A stretch of 64,000 nucleotides of DNA from a virus. The notes beneath the pieces are model-generated. The model was given only the letters and a program-made list of their open reading frames with translations, ran no database searches and had not been told where the DNA came from. Both the position numbers and the translations under genes were made by a program. Positions 42,301 to 50,116 of the stretch are shown one piece after another (positions within the stretch are counted from its first letter, which is position 1; each line of letters starts with the position of its first letter). Location of the stretch: positions 1 to 64,000 of the IMG/VR virus record IMGVR_UViG_3300046001_006061; one strand, written 5' to 3'.

Positions 42301-43243
42301 TATCATTTACTACTACATCAGTTATTCTAGTTTGGTTGTTAAATACTTGTAATGAAGTTTGCTGTTCTACTGTTCCGTATTGGTATAAAGCGTCTAAATT
42401 TCCTGTTACAAAATTACTTGTTGTGTATCTTAATGCGCTATCTGTAACCCAAGTGTCTTGTTTTAAAATACTAAAAACTCTAGGTTTATCAGCACCGTCA
42501 ACCCAATATAAATTTATGTAACTGTTGTTTTGTTCTAGTTTTAAAAAGGTTACGTTGTTTTTATCAAATGATAGTTTAGTGGTTTGAAGTAGTCTTGTAG
42601 TAGCCCAAGTATTATTTGCTTCGTCTTTTTTAGCCACAGCAATCATTCCTGTTCCATTTATGTTTACAAGCATAAATAAATCATCGCCTATTGCTTTAGC
42701 GCATACTACATCAGCATAACTAGCACCTATATAATTGTAGTTTTCTTGTAATACAACCATTGTTTTGGTTGCACCACTTCCAATTTTTAAAGTTAAAACT
42801 AAGGTTTGAAATTCCCCTGCTACATACATTAAACAATTTGCCATACCGTCTGAAATACTTACTATATCAACAGTAAAAGTAGTCGCAGATTCTATTTGTG
42901 TTTGCAAATCAACCGCCCTTAGTCCTTGTGTCGCTCCCATGCTTGAAAACGCCCCATAAGTTAGTCCATAAGCAGTAAAAGTATGGTCTATGTTTATTGC
43001 AGATACATCTAGTCTTGCAGAAAAAATTTGGTTTGTATTATTTGTTTTACTACTAGGTAATGCAAATGTTAGCATAGAATTAGCCCCACCAATACGAACT
43101 ATATTGTTTTCTTCGTCTGATGTAACTTTTATATCATTAGCATCAAGATATTGTTCGTTTGGAATATTCTCTTGCGCTAAGTCTTTATTCATACCTCCTT
43201 TAAAGGTATTTATATTTTGTACTATGTCGTTATCTTGTGCCAT
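39302..43243 (-). CDS. Large tail protein (stabilisation/hub type)
   Basis: 1313 residues. The N-terminus NTFKGGMNKDLAQENIPN then EQYLDANDIKV is the usual opening of the large tail or DNA-stabilisation proteins of Bacteroidota podovirus-like phages (including crAss-like ones). The remainder is beta-rich (Thr/Asn/Ser/Ile), with many tandem strand regions and no catalytic motif. It overlaps the preceding ring-type gene by 14 bases. Structural role secure, exact place in the tail inferred. Confidence 0.75.
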   Translation of the reverse strand: MAQDNDIVQNINTFKGGMNKDLAQENIPNEQYLDANDIKVTSDEENNIVRIGGANSMLTFALPSSKTNNTNQIFSARLDVSAINIDHTFTAYGLTYGAFSSMGATQGLRAVDLQTQIESATTFTVDIVSISDGMANCLMYVAGEFQTLVLTLKIGSGATKTMVVLQENYNYIGASYADVVCAKAIGDDLFMLVNINGTGMIAVAKKDEANNTWATTRLLQTTKLSFDKNNVTFLKLEQNNSYINLYWVDGADKPRVFSILKQDTWVTDSALRYTTSNFVTGNLDALYQYGTVEQQTSLQVFNNQTRITDVVVNDTAGFFKSANTQLAIRYKIGGTYTEFSLLTNQFPVFFRSQTDAIGGGGVPNIDTTKSLTITIDKAKDSLYELFQIGVIQQVGLTKSAYVLGDFPILGETFEITISGNENKQSIDINELLAVSPALKTAHLNEIMENKYFLGRVETASSYYPDVADWVENTVFASGNISIVANEIDSVFVSTSLPAALPSKEYYDVQNCLNTVGYMYNELYRFGLKVYFKSGVVQTYFGADIKIEADITSKLGNLTNAAGTKTYVYSPRINSINFATAPSIDGISFIDAIETVEVVRQECVRDIVDTGYILVGVEDEIVSGSSYIKTGTLFANNAYAGTILIDNQKMTFVSQGILLDNQSISPNQNIRSFGSPDSILQLSFNGGLENYNGFFKTVPTFSTSLIESAGTIGFNGRLLTAANQYIDCTDSTTFYINNSKCFGLASATGIVNTSSNTDVYGYYAQIYIGISDDRYGNKYTGKYFSTGCFINVSIASTTNQLVFGGDTYTQRSFQKVVYKEYDVMPIFPFTVLSSPYAVSYYSQNRVNSQLEYITPTSSQFVYPLNTNFIGDWFNTLPTAQEERLYDGSFTNLNTLRTSQAFNPSIPEVTDYFSTVFWSEQKLEGDLSDPYRVFKFSNQKAFEMSDGILTGMYRIREVLAIIQERGFKVQPISPNIAIQGQDVADLILGTGTVMGTKEMSISRNGAKYKTSSTWYLSKSGTEYIAFYDSDNKKIIRYGVDGIKQISETNFVANFLLNNTKYLDGEYSMYVGYNSYTDEVLFIAKADLGSVYNSASNYTEGQIAWQKARDNTSNFDYDDSKYYFQALINNTNVPLNYTGSTFNTWKEYRNSNFMLAFNEKWNMFSTFYTFKPRITATYLNKMIGFFPFTQGGATGTRLLEYDNGNSETYIQGITKYPMVEVSIAKEPNIFKRFLKSWINIEDGVPNRVITTTDNGTAANITSFTERRDRVLFNILKDFYGTGKRVGGNKIKLKLYFLFNQKIHNFVSTIILKFRKP

Positions 43244-43928
43244 TCGGTAGTAATTGGTTCCAAACTTGTGCTAATATTTGTTTTTGATTTGCGTCAGGCA
43301 TTTTACTTTTTGCGGTTGCTGCTTTTATTCCCCAACTTGATGCTCTTTTATAGTCTTCCATTTGTGCAAGTAAAAACCCAAATTGCTTGTTGTTTATTCT
43401 TGAACGTATAAATTTATAGCAAGTAGTATCAATCAAGGCTCTTTCGTGTAACATTGGGATATACATTCCGCCTAAATCATTCTTTCTTAAAAATAAACCA
43501 CCTACTTCTACTTTATTACTAGGTAGTGAATTATCAACACCATTGTAATATCCGTCAAAATATAAACATTGTTTGTTTTGTTGAACTGTACTCCAACCGT
43601 AACCGCTATTATTTGTAAAAAATGGTCTTCTAATATTTGTTGGGTAAATCCAAAATCCAACTGGCATATTATCAACTCCTATAAATCTAATTCCACCCGT
43701 TATATTGAACATTACAAAATCACATGGTAATTTTGCCATATTATTTTCAATGTCTAATATTTCACTACTTTGAATAGTTTGGTCTAATGAAAATATATTA
43801 CGTTCAGTTTCTTTAATTAGTCTGCGTAAATAAAAATCTTCGTTAGTAGTATTTTTTAAATCAAGTTCTTCCTTAACACTTGTAAGCACCGATTCTATTG
43901 ATGTTTCTTCTCCAATTGCTATACTCAT
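43230..43928 (-). CDS. Head-tail connector / ring protein
   Basis: 232 residues: helical N-terminus (VLTSVKEELDLKNTTNEDFY), then a beta domain, and a C-terminal helix (SKMPDANQKQILAQVWNQLL). One of three similar-size genes in a row before the large tail protein, as for connector/ring proteins of podoviruses. Overlaps both neighbours by a few bases. Confidence 0.6.
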   Translation of the reverse strand: MSIAIGEETSIESVLTSVKEELDLKNTTNEDFYLRRLIKETERNIFSLDQTIQSSEILDIENNMAKLPCDFVMFNITGGIRFIGVDNMPVGFWIYPTNIRRPFFTNNSGYGWSTVQQNKQCLYFDGYYNGVDNSLPSNKVEVGGLFLRKNDLGGMYIPMLHERALIDTTCYKFIRSRINNKQFGFLLAQMEDYKRASSWGIKAATAKSKMPDANQKQILAQVWNQLLPNGTR

Positions 43929-44593
43929 ACTGTGTTTGCTTTATTTATTCGTCTGTCTTTTGTATCAACACCATCGTTAATTAAATCTTCGGGTGTACTA
44001 CCTTCTTGTAATAATTCTTGCATTGCAATTCTTTCAATTACTGAAATTACGTCTTCACTTACGGGGTAAGGGTCAGTATCAATATTGAAGTTTGTATCGT
44101 CTAATGGATTAGACAGTATTCCTTGAATAGTAAATGTTTCAAGTTGTTTGTTTCCGTAAAATCTAATGTCATTTGCTAGTATTACGAATCCAATTACGTC
44201 TTCATTCAAATCACCTCTACTCATTAAATCACTAGCGTAACTTGGTGAACTTATTCTTATAAAAGCTACTGTATCATCATCATCTCCCACAAAAACAAAT
44301 CCGTCTGTATTATTATTTATTCTAATAACACTTGGAACTGTTGCTGAAATGTATGATTTATTGTTATTGCTTTGTCCACTAGGTATTGAAACTGTTACTG
44401 TTTGATACCAATCGGGCGAAATAAAGCTGTTTGCTGCTTGTTCTCTACTTCCATTATATAGGATAGACATTGCAGCTTGTCGCCATTTTTGGACTTTACT
44501 TTCAACGTATTCAAAATCTATTTCGGTTTCGTCTTTGGCTTTTCCGCCTTGACAAGCCCTTACTATTCTTTCTGTGATTTCTGATAATAACAT
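43925..44593 (-). CDS. Head-tail connector / ring protein
   Basis: 222 residues. MLLSEITERIVRACQGG and VESKVQKWRQAAMSILYN are typical helical starts of connector proteins; the middle is beta-rich, the end helical. Coupled to both neighbours by a 1-4-base overlap. Confidence 0.6.
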   Translation of the reverse strand: MLLSEITERIVRACQGGKAKDETEIDFEYVESKVQKWRQAAMSILYNGSREQAANSFISPDWYQTVTVSIPSGQSNNNKSYISATVPSVIRINNNTDGFVFVGDDDDTVAFIRISSPSYASDLMSRGDLNEDVIGFVILANDIRFYGNKQLETFTIQGILSNPLDDTNFNIDTDPYPVSEDVISVIERIAMQELLQEGSTPEDLINDGVDTKDRRINKANTV

Positions 44594-45210
44594 TACATTT
44601 CTCTAATTAATGATTGTTGTTCAATACCTGTCATAGAAAACTCCCTCGTACTCTTAGTAGCTTCTATAATTGCTGCTTTAATAATTAATTCTACCATTTC
44701 ATCTGTGTAAGGAATAACTGTTGAGTTGTCTGCTACATCAATATAAATAGGTTCGCTTACATACCAAACAGTACAAGTTGTAATAGCGGGTGTTTTTGGG
44801 TAAATATCAATACCGTCAGCACTTAAAATATATTTTGGGTAACGAACTGTTCCTTGACTATAAATAGCACCGAAATCAGCGTAAGAAACGGGTGTTGTTC
44901 TTATTGTTTGTTGTGTTGAGTTGAATGTAGGGTCAACTATTAATACTTGCTTTAAGTTAGGAATAACTGAACTTGCTTTTGAAATATCAATTACGTTTGA
45001 AGCGGGTGAAGCTATTGGTGTGCTTTTTTGAAGCAATGGCATTAGCCTTGTTAAGTCAACATTATTTGACTGAAACTTCTTGATTAAGTCAGTCGTAACA
45101 GTATTGATTGCAGTTGCAAAAAATATGTTCTTATCGGACGAATCCCAATATCCACTATAATTCTCGTCTAATAGTGTTTCAAATTTAAGGTTTATATCAC
45201 TTCCGTACAT
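44593..45210 (-). CDS. Head-tail connector / ring protein
   Basis: 205 residues. First gene of the minus-strand tail unit. Beta-rich middle with YPKYILSADGIDIYPKTPAI and C-terminal helix (MVELIIKAAIIEATKSTREF), a pattern found in tail-tube or connector proteins. A candidate promoter with a palindrome lies upstream at 45219-45249. Confidence 0.6.
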   Translation of the reverse strand: MYGSDINLKFETLLDENYSGYWDSSDKNIFFATAINTVTTDLIKKFQSNNVDLTRLMPLLQKSTPIASPASNVIDISKASSVIPNLKQVLIVDPTFNSTQQTIRTTPVSYADFGAIYSQGTVRYPKYILSADGIDIYPKTPAITTCTVWYVSEPIYIDVADNSTVIPYTDEMVELIIKAAIIEATKSTREFSMTGIEQQSLIREM

Positions 45211-45218
45211 GAGCGCAA

Positions 45219-45249
45219 GATAAAATTTTTTATCCTAAATGCAAAGTTA
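45219..45249 (-). promoter_or_regulatory. Candidate late promoter with palindrome at the start site
   Basis: Minus-strand -7 TAACTTTG (45242-45249) without a clear -33 box. Eight bases on, at the expected transcript start, is the perfect palindrome GATAAAATTTTTTATC (45219-45234, 7-bp arms). A weak -33 plus an operator suggests activator- or repressor-controlled late transcription of the tail genes. Confidence 0.4.
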
Positions 45250-45864
45250 TGTATAAATTGCAATAATTTGATTAAAATGTTTTCGCATTTCAATTCTTTC
45301 TGTTGCAGTGTAATCTTTATCTGCTTTTATAAGCTGTTTTACTATTTCACTTGCTTTTTTTGTAGCTTCAACTATTTCGTCTTGATTTAATTTCACTGCC
45401 TTATATTCGCTCACTATCGTAAATTCGCAGTATTCTTTTATTTCGTTCCCGTAAATATTTCTCAAGCCCTTACCGTAATCTAAAAGCATACCACCCTTAA
45501 ATCCATTACAAGAGAAGCATTGTAGAAAAATATTAAATAGGTTGAACCTTAGAGATTCGTTGCTGCCTACTGAATGATAGTGTCCTGCAAATGGTTTATT
45601 GGCAACTCTACCACAACTAATACATGGTTGATTTAAGTCAATTAGCCTTACTATTAAATTTATTTTTTGCTCTAGTTCTTTACGATAGTCAGATAGTGTT
45701 TTTAGTGGTTCTCTTTGTGCTGTTTTGCTTATTTTGGTTGGCTTAGTCCTCCCGTATTCAATTGCACAATCCACTCCGCAAACCTTATCTGTTGAACGAT
45801 ACTGCTTAAATTCTTTTTCGCATACAGCGCAAAGTTTTGGTTTCTTAGGTTTGACTTTTATCAT
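45247..45864 (-). CDS. ninG: NinG-like (Rap) recombination protein
   Basis: 205 residues. Cys pairs CAVC/CGVDC at the N-terminus and CISCGR...AGHYHSVGS...FNLFNIFLQCFSCN in the middle are the NinG signature (HNH-like zinc-bound nuclease). In lambda, NinG/Rap is a structure-specific endonuclease acting on recombination intermediates. It is the last gene of the minus-strand early unit that starts at the BRO-type antirepressor. Confidence 0.85.
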   Translation of the reverse strand: MIKVKPKKPKLCAVCEKEFKQYRSTDKVCGVDCAIEYGRTKPTKISKTAQREPLKTLSDYRKELEQKINLIVRLIDLNQPCISCGRVANKPFAGHYHSVGSNESLRFNLFNIFLQCFSCNGFKGGMLLDYGKGLRNIYGNEIKEYCEFTIVSEYKAVKLNQDEIVEATKKASEIVKQLIKADKDYTATERIEMRKHFNQIIAIYT

Positions 45865-45874
45865 TTATACAGTT

Positions 45875-46069
45875 TTATATTTCTAATCCCCAACTCCATT
45901 TTTTTGTATTCGCTGTTTTTGTGATTTGTAATAATTGCTTTTGCTCTTTACTTATTTTTCTATAAAAAGTCGTTCTGTTAAAACTTAGTTTAATTAAGGC
46001 TTCGTTTATACCTAAACCTTCTTCAACTAATTTAATTACGTTTTTAAAAACTATATCTATGTCTTCCAT
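45875..46069 (-). CDS. Small helix-turn-helix protein
   Basis: 64 residues. GLGINEALIKLSFNRTTFYR reads as a helix-turn-helix. A regulator or recombination partner; it lies 10 bases before ninG. Confidence 0.6.
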   Translation of the reverse strand: MEDIDIVFKNVIKLVEEGLGINEALIKLSFNRTTFYRKISKEQKQLLQITKTANTKKWSWGLEI

Positions 46070-46072
46070 AAT

Positions 46073-46294
46073 TTAAAATAATTCTGTTTGTATTTTAGTC
46101 TTTTCTATTTTCGGATTTTTTTTGCCTTTTTCGGATTTTTCTACTTTAATATCGCTATCGTCTAATTTTTCCTTAGTCCAAGTCTTAACTACTACTACTG
46201 GCTTTTCTACCTTAGTGTTGTATTTAGCGTTGATAAGGTCAACTATTCTTTTTCTATCGGCTTCTACTTTGTCAAGTGGTCTTTCGCTTTCCAT
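46073..46294 (-). CDS. Hypothetical lysine-rich protein
   Basis: 73 residues; acidic start, then Lys/Glu/Val-rich low-complexity sequence (KVEKSEKGKKNPKIEKTK). Overlaps the gene before it by 31 bases. Confidence 0.5.
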   Translation of the reverse strand: MESERPLDKVEADRKRIVDLINAKYNTKVEKPVVVVKTWTKEKLDDSDIKVEKSEKGKKNPKIEKTKIQTELF

Positions 46295-46557
46295 TCTTTA
46301 AATTCTCTCCTTATTGCAGCTTGTAAAGTTCTACATGATTCACATTTTTCGTTAGTGCAAAAGTTTAAAGTTAAGTTATTTTCTTTTATAAATCCTTTAT
46401 CTAAACAAGTTCTGTAAAACTCTGTTTCCTTTTCTGTTTGCTTTTTAAGTTTGTTGGTAATTTCATCAAAAGTTTTTTCAAGGTCTTTGAGTGTAAGTCC
46501 TTTTGGATTATCTTTAATAATTGGATTTCCTTCTGTTTTTATAAAGTTATTTTCCAT
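46264..46557 (-). CDS. Hypothetical protein with Cys cluster
   Basis: 97 residues. Helical with CTNEKCESC near the middle, a possible metal site. No family recognised. Confidence 0.5.
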   Translation of the reverse strand: MENNFIKTEGNPIIKDNPKGLTLKDLEKTFDEITNKLKKQTEKETEFYRTCLDKGFIKENNLTLNFCTNEKCESCRTLQAAIRREFKEWKAKDHLTK

Positions 46558-46679
46558 TTTTTTATTAAATATTTAAGTAAATCGTAAATAGCAATCCCGC
46601 ATAGTGTAAGAAACTGCCAAATAGCTAAATAGTATAAAATATCAATTAGTTCAGACGATTGTATATACTTTATGCTCAT
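46539..46679 (-). CDS. Small membrane protein
   Basis: 46 residues, with a hydrophobic helix (LIDILYYLAIWQFLTLCGIA) and a basic C-terminus. It overlaps both neighbours (29 and 19 bases), as usual in this unit. Confidence 0.45.
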   Translation of the reverse strand: MSIKYIQSSELIDILYYLAIWQFLTLCGIAIYDLLKYLIKKWKITL

Positions 46680-46896
46680 TATGAAAAGTTTTATTAGAAG
46701 TATTTAACGAAGTTTCATACTTTTTATCTATCTTTATAATATTCTTATTTATAAGAGGCTGTAAGTTTTTCATGTCAAGATGAAAATATTTATCCTCTTT
46801 TATTAGTTTTACATAATAACCCGATTCAGTAAATCTTTCTGATGTTTCTATTTTATACCCATCTTTTAGGTATTTAATTATTTCTTTCTGTGTCAT
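46651..46896 (-). CDS. Hypothetical protein
   Basis: 81 residues; helical start (MTQKEIIKYLKDGYKIET) then strands. Possibly a small DNA-binding protein, not recognised. Confidence 0.55.
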   Translation of the reverse strand: MTQKEIIKYLKDGYKIETSERFTESGYYVKLIKEDKYFHLDMKNLQPLINKNIIKIDKKYETSLNTSNKTFHNEHKVYTIV

Positions 46897-46897
46897 A

Positions 46898-47197
46898 TTA
46901 AATCGTATTTATATCAATTGCCAATCCTTTAGGTATCATGCCAAAAACGTCAAAATGATTTGATAGTAAATGTTCTACATAAGAATAACAGCATTTCTGT
47001 AATTCTTCGGGTGTAACTTCTTCATCACTTTCTACTTCTGATAGTGGGCGTAAAACTAATTTATGACCGCATTCAATAACGTCCATCATACCTACTGTAT
47101 CGTTTTCGTCTTCAATAGTTAACGTGTAATCTATTCCGTGAATATACACCTTTACATCGTAAGGCAAATATGCTGCTAAGTATTTTATGTTTCCCAT
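46898..47197 (-). CDS. Hypothetical protein
   Basis: 99 residues, beta-rich N-terminal half, acidic helix (EVESDEEVTPEELQKCCYSY). Proteins of this appearance are common in Bacteroidota phage early regions; function unknown. Confidence 0.6.
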   Translation of the reverse strand: MGNIKYLAAYLPYDVKVYIHGIDYTLTIEDENDTVGMMDVIECGHKLVLRPLSEVESDEEVTPEELQKCCYSYVEHLLSNHFDVFGMIPKGLAIDINTI

Positions 47198-47205
47198 AAT
47201 TTTAT

Positions 47206-47373
47206 TTAAAAAGGGGTATCAATTAATAATTGTTTTAGCTTTTTTGTTTCTTCGTTGTCGTTCTTAGTAATTATTACAACTCTATTAGTTTCTTTTAGCC
47301 ATCTTTTATAAGCAGCTATAATTTTTTCTTCGCTCATTCCCGAATACCATTTTATAAATTCTAAATCTCTCAT
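47206..47373 (-). CDS. Hypothetical small protein
   Basis: 55 residues (MRDLEFIKWYSGMSEEKIIA then a basic segment). Start overlaps the preceding stop as ATGA. No family recognised. Confidence 0.5.
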   Translation of the reverse strand: MRDLEFIKWYSGMSEEKIIAAYKRWLKETNRVVIITKNDNEETKKLKQLLIDTPF

Positions 47374-47699
47374 TTTAGTTTCTCCTTTAATTCGTTAAAA
47401 TCTTCGTCACTTATTTTACTATCTACTAATATCCAATGCCCTTTGTACGCTAGTTTTTTTGAAACTTTTGTGTGTACATTCATTGAAGTTGAAATTACTC
47501 CGTTTGTCCTATCCATTGCTTCTTTAAAGTTGTTTTGTAAGGCTTTTATCTTATCTGCAAAGGTTATCATTTCAGTAAATGTTTCTTGCTCAACTTTACG
47601 CTTTAAGTTATCTAATAGTTCAAATGTAGGTTGTTTTGGCAATTCGTTTTGTTTATTTTCTAGCATTTTATGTGCTAAGAATGGGTCTATTCCGTTCAT
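47370..47699 (-). CDS. Hypothetical helical protein
   Basis: 109 residues, helical to about residue 75, then a short beta segment. No family recognised. Confidence 0.6.
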   Translation of the reverse strand: MNGIDPFLAHKMLENKQNELPKQPTFELLDNLKRKVEQETFTEMITFADKIKALQNNFKEAMDRTNGVISTSMNVHTKVSKKLAYKGHWILVDSKISDEDFNELKEKLK

Positions 47700-47701
47700 A
47701 A

Positions 47702-48013
47702 TTATAATTTTTTAAATTCAAGTTCTATTTTTTCGAGCATATCTGTAACTAATTCCTCAATCTTAGATATGTCTAAGTTAGCTTTTTTTAGTGATTTATC
47801 GGTTTTAGTAACAAAATCTTGATTAGCTATTCTAAGTCTATTCATCACCGAAAATTCCTTGCTAATCATTAGTTTTCTCATTCCGTAAATACTGTCTAGG
47901 TACTCTTGATTATGCTTGCTAATAATATAGCACATTACGCCCATTTCACTTAGCGATTTTTCTAACTTTGCTTTTACTTCTAACTCGTCTATTGGTGCTG
48001 CTTGTGTTTCCAT
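47702..48013 (-). CDS. Hypothetical coiled-coil protein
   Basis: 103 residues, helical and Lys/Glu-rich throughout (KSLKKANLDISKIEELVTDM). Gam-like or simply structural coiled coil; not resolved. Confidence 0.6.
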   Translation of the reverse strand: METQAAPIDELEVKAKLEKSLSEMGVMCYIISKHNQEYLDSIYGMRKLMISKEFSVMNRLRIANQDFVTKTDKSLKKANLDISKIEELVTDMLEKIELEFKKL

Positions 48014-48014
48014 G

Positions 48015-48230
48015 TTACTTTGCTGTGAAAAATTCGTCTATACTTTTTATTTCAAAAAAATGGTTTTCATCTAATTCTGATTCAATTAATATTTGATTTC
48101 TGGTTACTTCTTTAACTACATATTCTTTTCCTATAATTAAAGCTGGTTTTCCTGCATTTTCAAACGAACTCTCATTCATTATACATTCGTTTATGGCTAT
48201 TAATATTGTGCCTTCTTTTATCTTTTTCAT
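48015..48230 (-). CDS. Hypothetical small beta-rich protein
   Basis: 71 residues, short strands (GTILIAINECIMN, PALIIGKEYVVKEVTRNQIL), an SH3-like barrel look. Function unknown. Confidence 0.55.
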   Translation of the reverse strand: MKKIKEGTILIAINECIMNESSFENAGKPALIIGKEYVVKEVTRNQILIESELDENHFFEIKSIDEFFTAK

Positions 48231-48235
48231 GTTAT

Positions 48236-48988
48236 TTAATCTGTTATTTCTATTCCTAATTTATTCAATTCTTTAAATGCGGGCAAAAATGCTTTGTCAA
48301 GTTCTCGTAATTGCTCTAAATCTACATGATGATTAATTACCAAATGGTCATTCAAACTCATTACTGCTGCCATTTCGGGTTTATGTTCTCTAAATAATTC
48401 TTTTGCCGATGTGCCTTTTTTGGCATTAAACATTTCTTTTACTTGCTTTGGTTCAAGTCCGCTAACTTGCTTGCAGTTTGCTTTATTGTAATCAATAATT
48501 GCTTTAACGCCTTTCTTTTTAAAGTTTTCAGTATTTACTAGCTTACTATTATTTAATTGTGTTATTCTATCTGTTTGAGCGTTTAGTTCTGCTTTAGTAA
48601 TTTTTAAATTATAGCTACCAAATTTTCTTATACTTGGTAAAACTTCTTTTGTTACCCAATCTTTAAATGGTTGTGCTGCTTCTAAACTTGAAGCAAGTGC
48701 TAATTTATACATTCCACTTTCCGATAATAATGTAACAGAAGACGCTCTCCCACCGACTAATTTTGAGTTAGTCAGTTGTTTTTTAAAATCCTTAAAGTTT
48801 TTAAGATTAATTACTTTGTATTCATTATTATCCAAACTTGCTGCTTTTATTGCTTGAGTTAAATTTGTATGCCCCCAAATATTTGCAATTTCAGTTCCTA
48901 AAAACATTGTTACCCCACTTTCATTATTTGTAAATGTAGTTAGCGAACCAAAACTTTCCTTATTGAATTTTTCTATACTTATCTTCAT
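48236..48988 (-). CDS. BRO-N family antirepressor
   Basis: 250 residues from the inner ATG at 48988. BRO-N features: VTMFLGTEIANIWGHTNLTQ, ASSVTLLSESGMYKLALASS, FKDWVTKEVLPSIRKFGSYN. The C-terminal ~110 residues form a separate helical domain. Such proteins act as phage antirepressors or transcription regulators. First gene of the minus-strand unit ending at ninG. The -7 box ends 4 bases before this ATG, so the message should be leaderless. Confidence 0.85.
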   Translation of the reverse strand: MKISIEKFNKESFGSLTTFTNNESGVTMFLGTEIANIWGHTNLTQAIKAASLDNNEYKVINLKNFKDFKKQLTNSKLVGGRASSVTLLSESGMYKLALASSLEAAQPFKDWVTKEVLPSIRKFGSYNLKITKAELNAQTDRITQLNNSKLVNTENFKKKGVKAIIDYNKANCKQVSGLEPKQVKEMFNAKKGTSAKELFREHKPEMAAVMSLNDHLVINHHVDLEQLRELDKAFLPAFKELNKLGIEITD

Positions 48989-48992
48989 GCCA

Positions 48993-49023
48993 CAAAGATA
49001 ATAAATCAAACCAATTACGCAAA
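48993..49023 (-). promoter_or_regulatory. Promoter of the BRO-type antirepressor (leaderless)
   Basis: Minus-strand TTTG (49020-49023), 19 bases, TATCTTTG (48993-49000), then TGGC and ATG, the same arrangement and even the same bases (TATCTTTGTGGCATG) as for the antirepressor at 7359. A DnaA-box match TTATCCACA lies at 49040-49048. Confidence 0.75.
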
Positions 49024-49528
49024 TATATTTAGTTAAAAGTTATCCACAATTATATAAAAACCAATATCGTGGGTTTTATAAATCGGAATATTATCTGTTT
49101 TATAAAGTTCAACTTATCGAAGTTTATGAACCGTTTGATTTGTTTTCAAGTAATTCCAATATTTATTTTTATTTGTTGTAATTTAGAATCAAACTAAATA
49201 ACTAAACTATTTTTTAAACTTTAAACATAGCAGTAGCCTTATGCGTGGAGGGAGGGGCTGCTCCAACTAGCATTTGATTAAGACTTATTTAGTGATTGCC
49301 TTAAACTATATCGGTAAAATAAAGAATGATGTACTGCTAGACATCTTGGGTATGCGAAACCCCCTAGTTTTGGTTATCTCTTTCACTCCACGCCCAAGTT
49401 GTCGGCTAAACATTGCTTGGATTGGTTTAAAACTAGGATTATTTTACATGGTTGTTTTTGATTGTGGCGTTAAAATCACTTAGCCAATAGATATACAATT
49501 CATACAATACCTATTGTTGAGTAGGCAT
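49024..49528. other. Gene-free stretch with long-range pairing
   Basis: About 500 bases without a convincing gene. Several perfect complementary segments suggest structured RNA: GCGTGGAG (near 49243) with CTCCACGC (near 49386), CCTAGTTTT (near 49363) with AAAACTAGG (near 49428), AGCAG/CTGCT around 49230-49263, and GGGT/ACCC around 49350-49361. No promoter consensus was found on either strand. Could be a structured RNA or an operator-rich region. Confidence 0.35.
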
Positions 49529-49628
49529 AAAAAAAGCCCTAAGACGGGGGTTTTAAGGCTTTTAAGTCCATAAGATACGAACTTGTTTTATATAAAATGT
49601 CTTGTGTTAATTAAACCCCCGTCTAACA
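49529..49628 (-). ncRNA. Candidate structured small RNA, copy 1
   Basis: Minus-strand, about 100 nt. A near-consensus promoter (-7 CATATTTG, 49635-49642) precedes it. 5' arm AGACGGGGGTTT (complement of 49613-49624) pairs with AAACCCCCGTCT (49542-49553), which itself lies in the loop of the terminator AAAAGCC / GGCTTTT + T7. The element AACACAAGA follows the 5' arm (49600-49608). All of this layout recurs at 55212-55305 with different arm sequences. Confidence 0.6.
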
Positions 49629-49683
49629 ACCTTGCAAATATGAACAAAATATTTTTGTTTTGCAAGAAGTTTTTTAAAAAAGT

Positions 49684-50115
49684 TTATAGTTCTTTGTTAG
49701 TTTGTGAAAAGTAAAAGTTTTGTATTTGATGCACATAGCTTATATCTGTTAAGAAGACAAACGAATCATCTTCTTCATCATCTATTTGTGAAACACATAC
49801 TGAATAAGCAGTACACATATCGTCTTGTGGAATTAAAGTAAGCCAAACTACTCCACACTCTGAAATAGGTATCTTGTAATCAAATTGTTCTACTATAAAA
49901 CCATGCTCTAGTAACCATTCTTCTTTTAACGGTATTGGATATAATTCCTTTGATTTTATTATTTTTTCAGAATTTAGATATTTAAAATAAAATGTATATT
50001 TAAAAATACCAACTACCTCAACTACTTCATAAGCCCAATCAGGATTTTTTGGGTCAGGATTCCAATATTTGTAATAGGCTAAATTTCCTATTTTTATTTG
50101 ATTTGCGTTTATCAT
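49684..50115 (-). CDS. Hypothetical protein of a widespread Bacteroidota phage type
   Basis: 143 residues from the second Met (MINANQIKIGNLAYY); the ATG at 50130 is possible but overlaps the preceding gene. ELYPIPLKEEWLLEHGF and YVHQIQNFYFSQTNKEL are typical of a frequent Bacteroidota (pro)phage protein of unknown function. Confidence 0.7.
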   Translation of the reverse strand: MINANQIKIGNLAYYKYWNPDPKNPDWAYEVVEVVGIFKYTFYFKYLNSEKIIKSKELYPIPLKEEWLLEHGFIVEQFDYKIPISECGVVWLTLIPQDDMCTAYSVCVSQIDDEEDDSFVFLTDISYVHQIQNFYFSQTNKEL

Positions 50116-50116
50116 A

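Noticed and set aside
49274-49483. Plus-strand frame of 69 codons starting with TTG
   Set aside because: No promoter, unusual composition, and it covers the complementary segments that suggest structured RNA; not reported as a gene.
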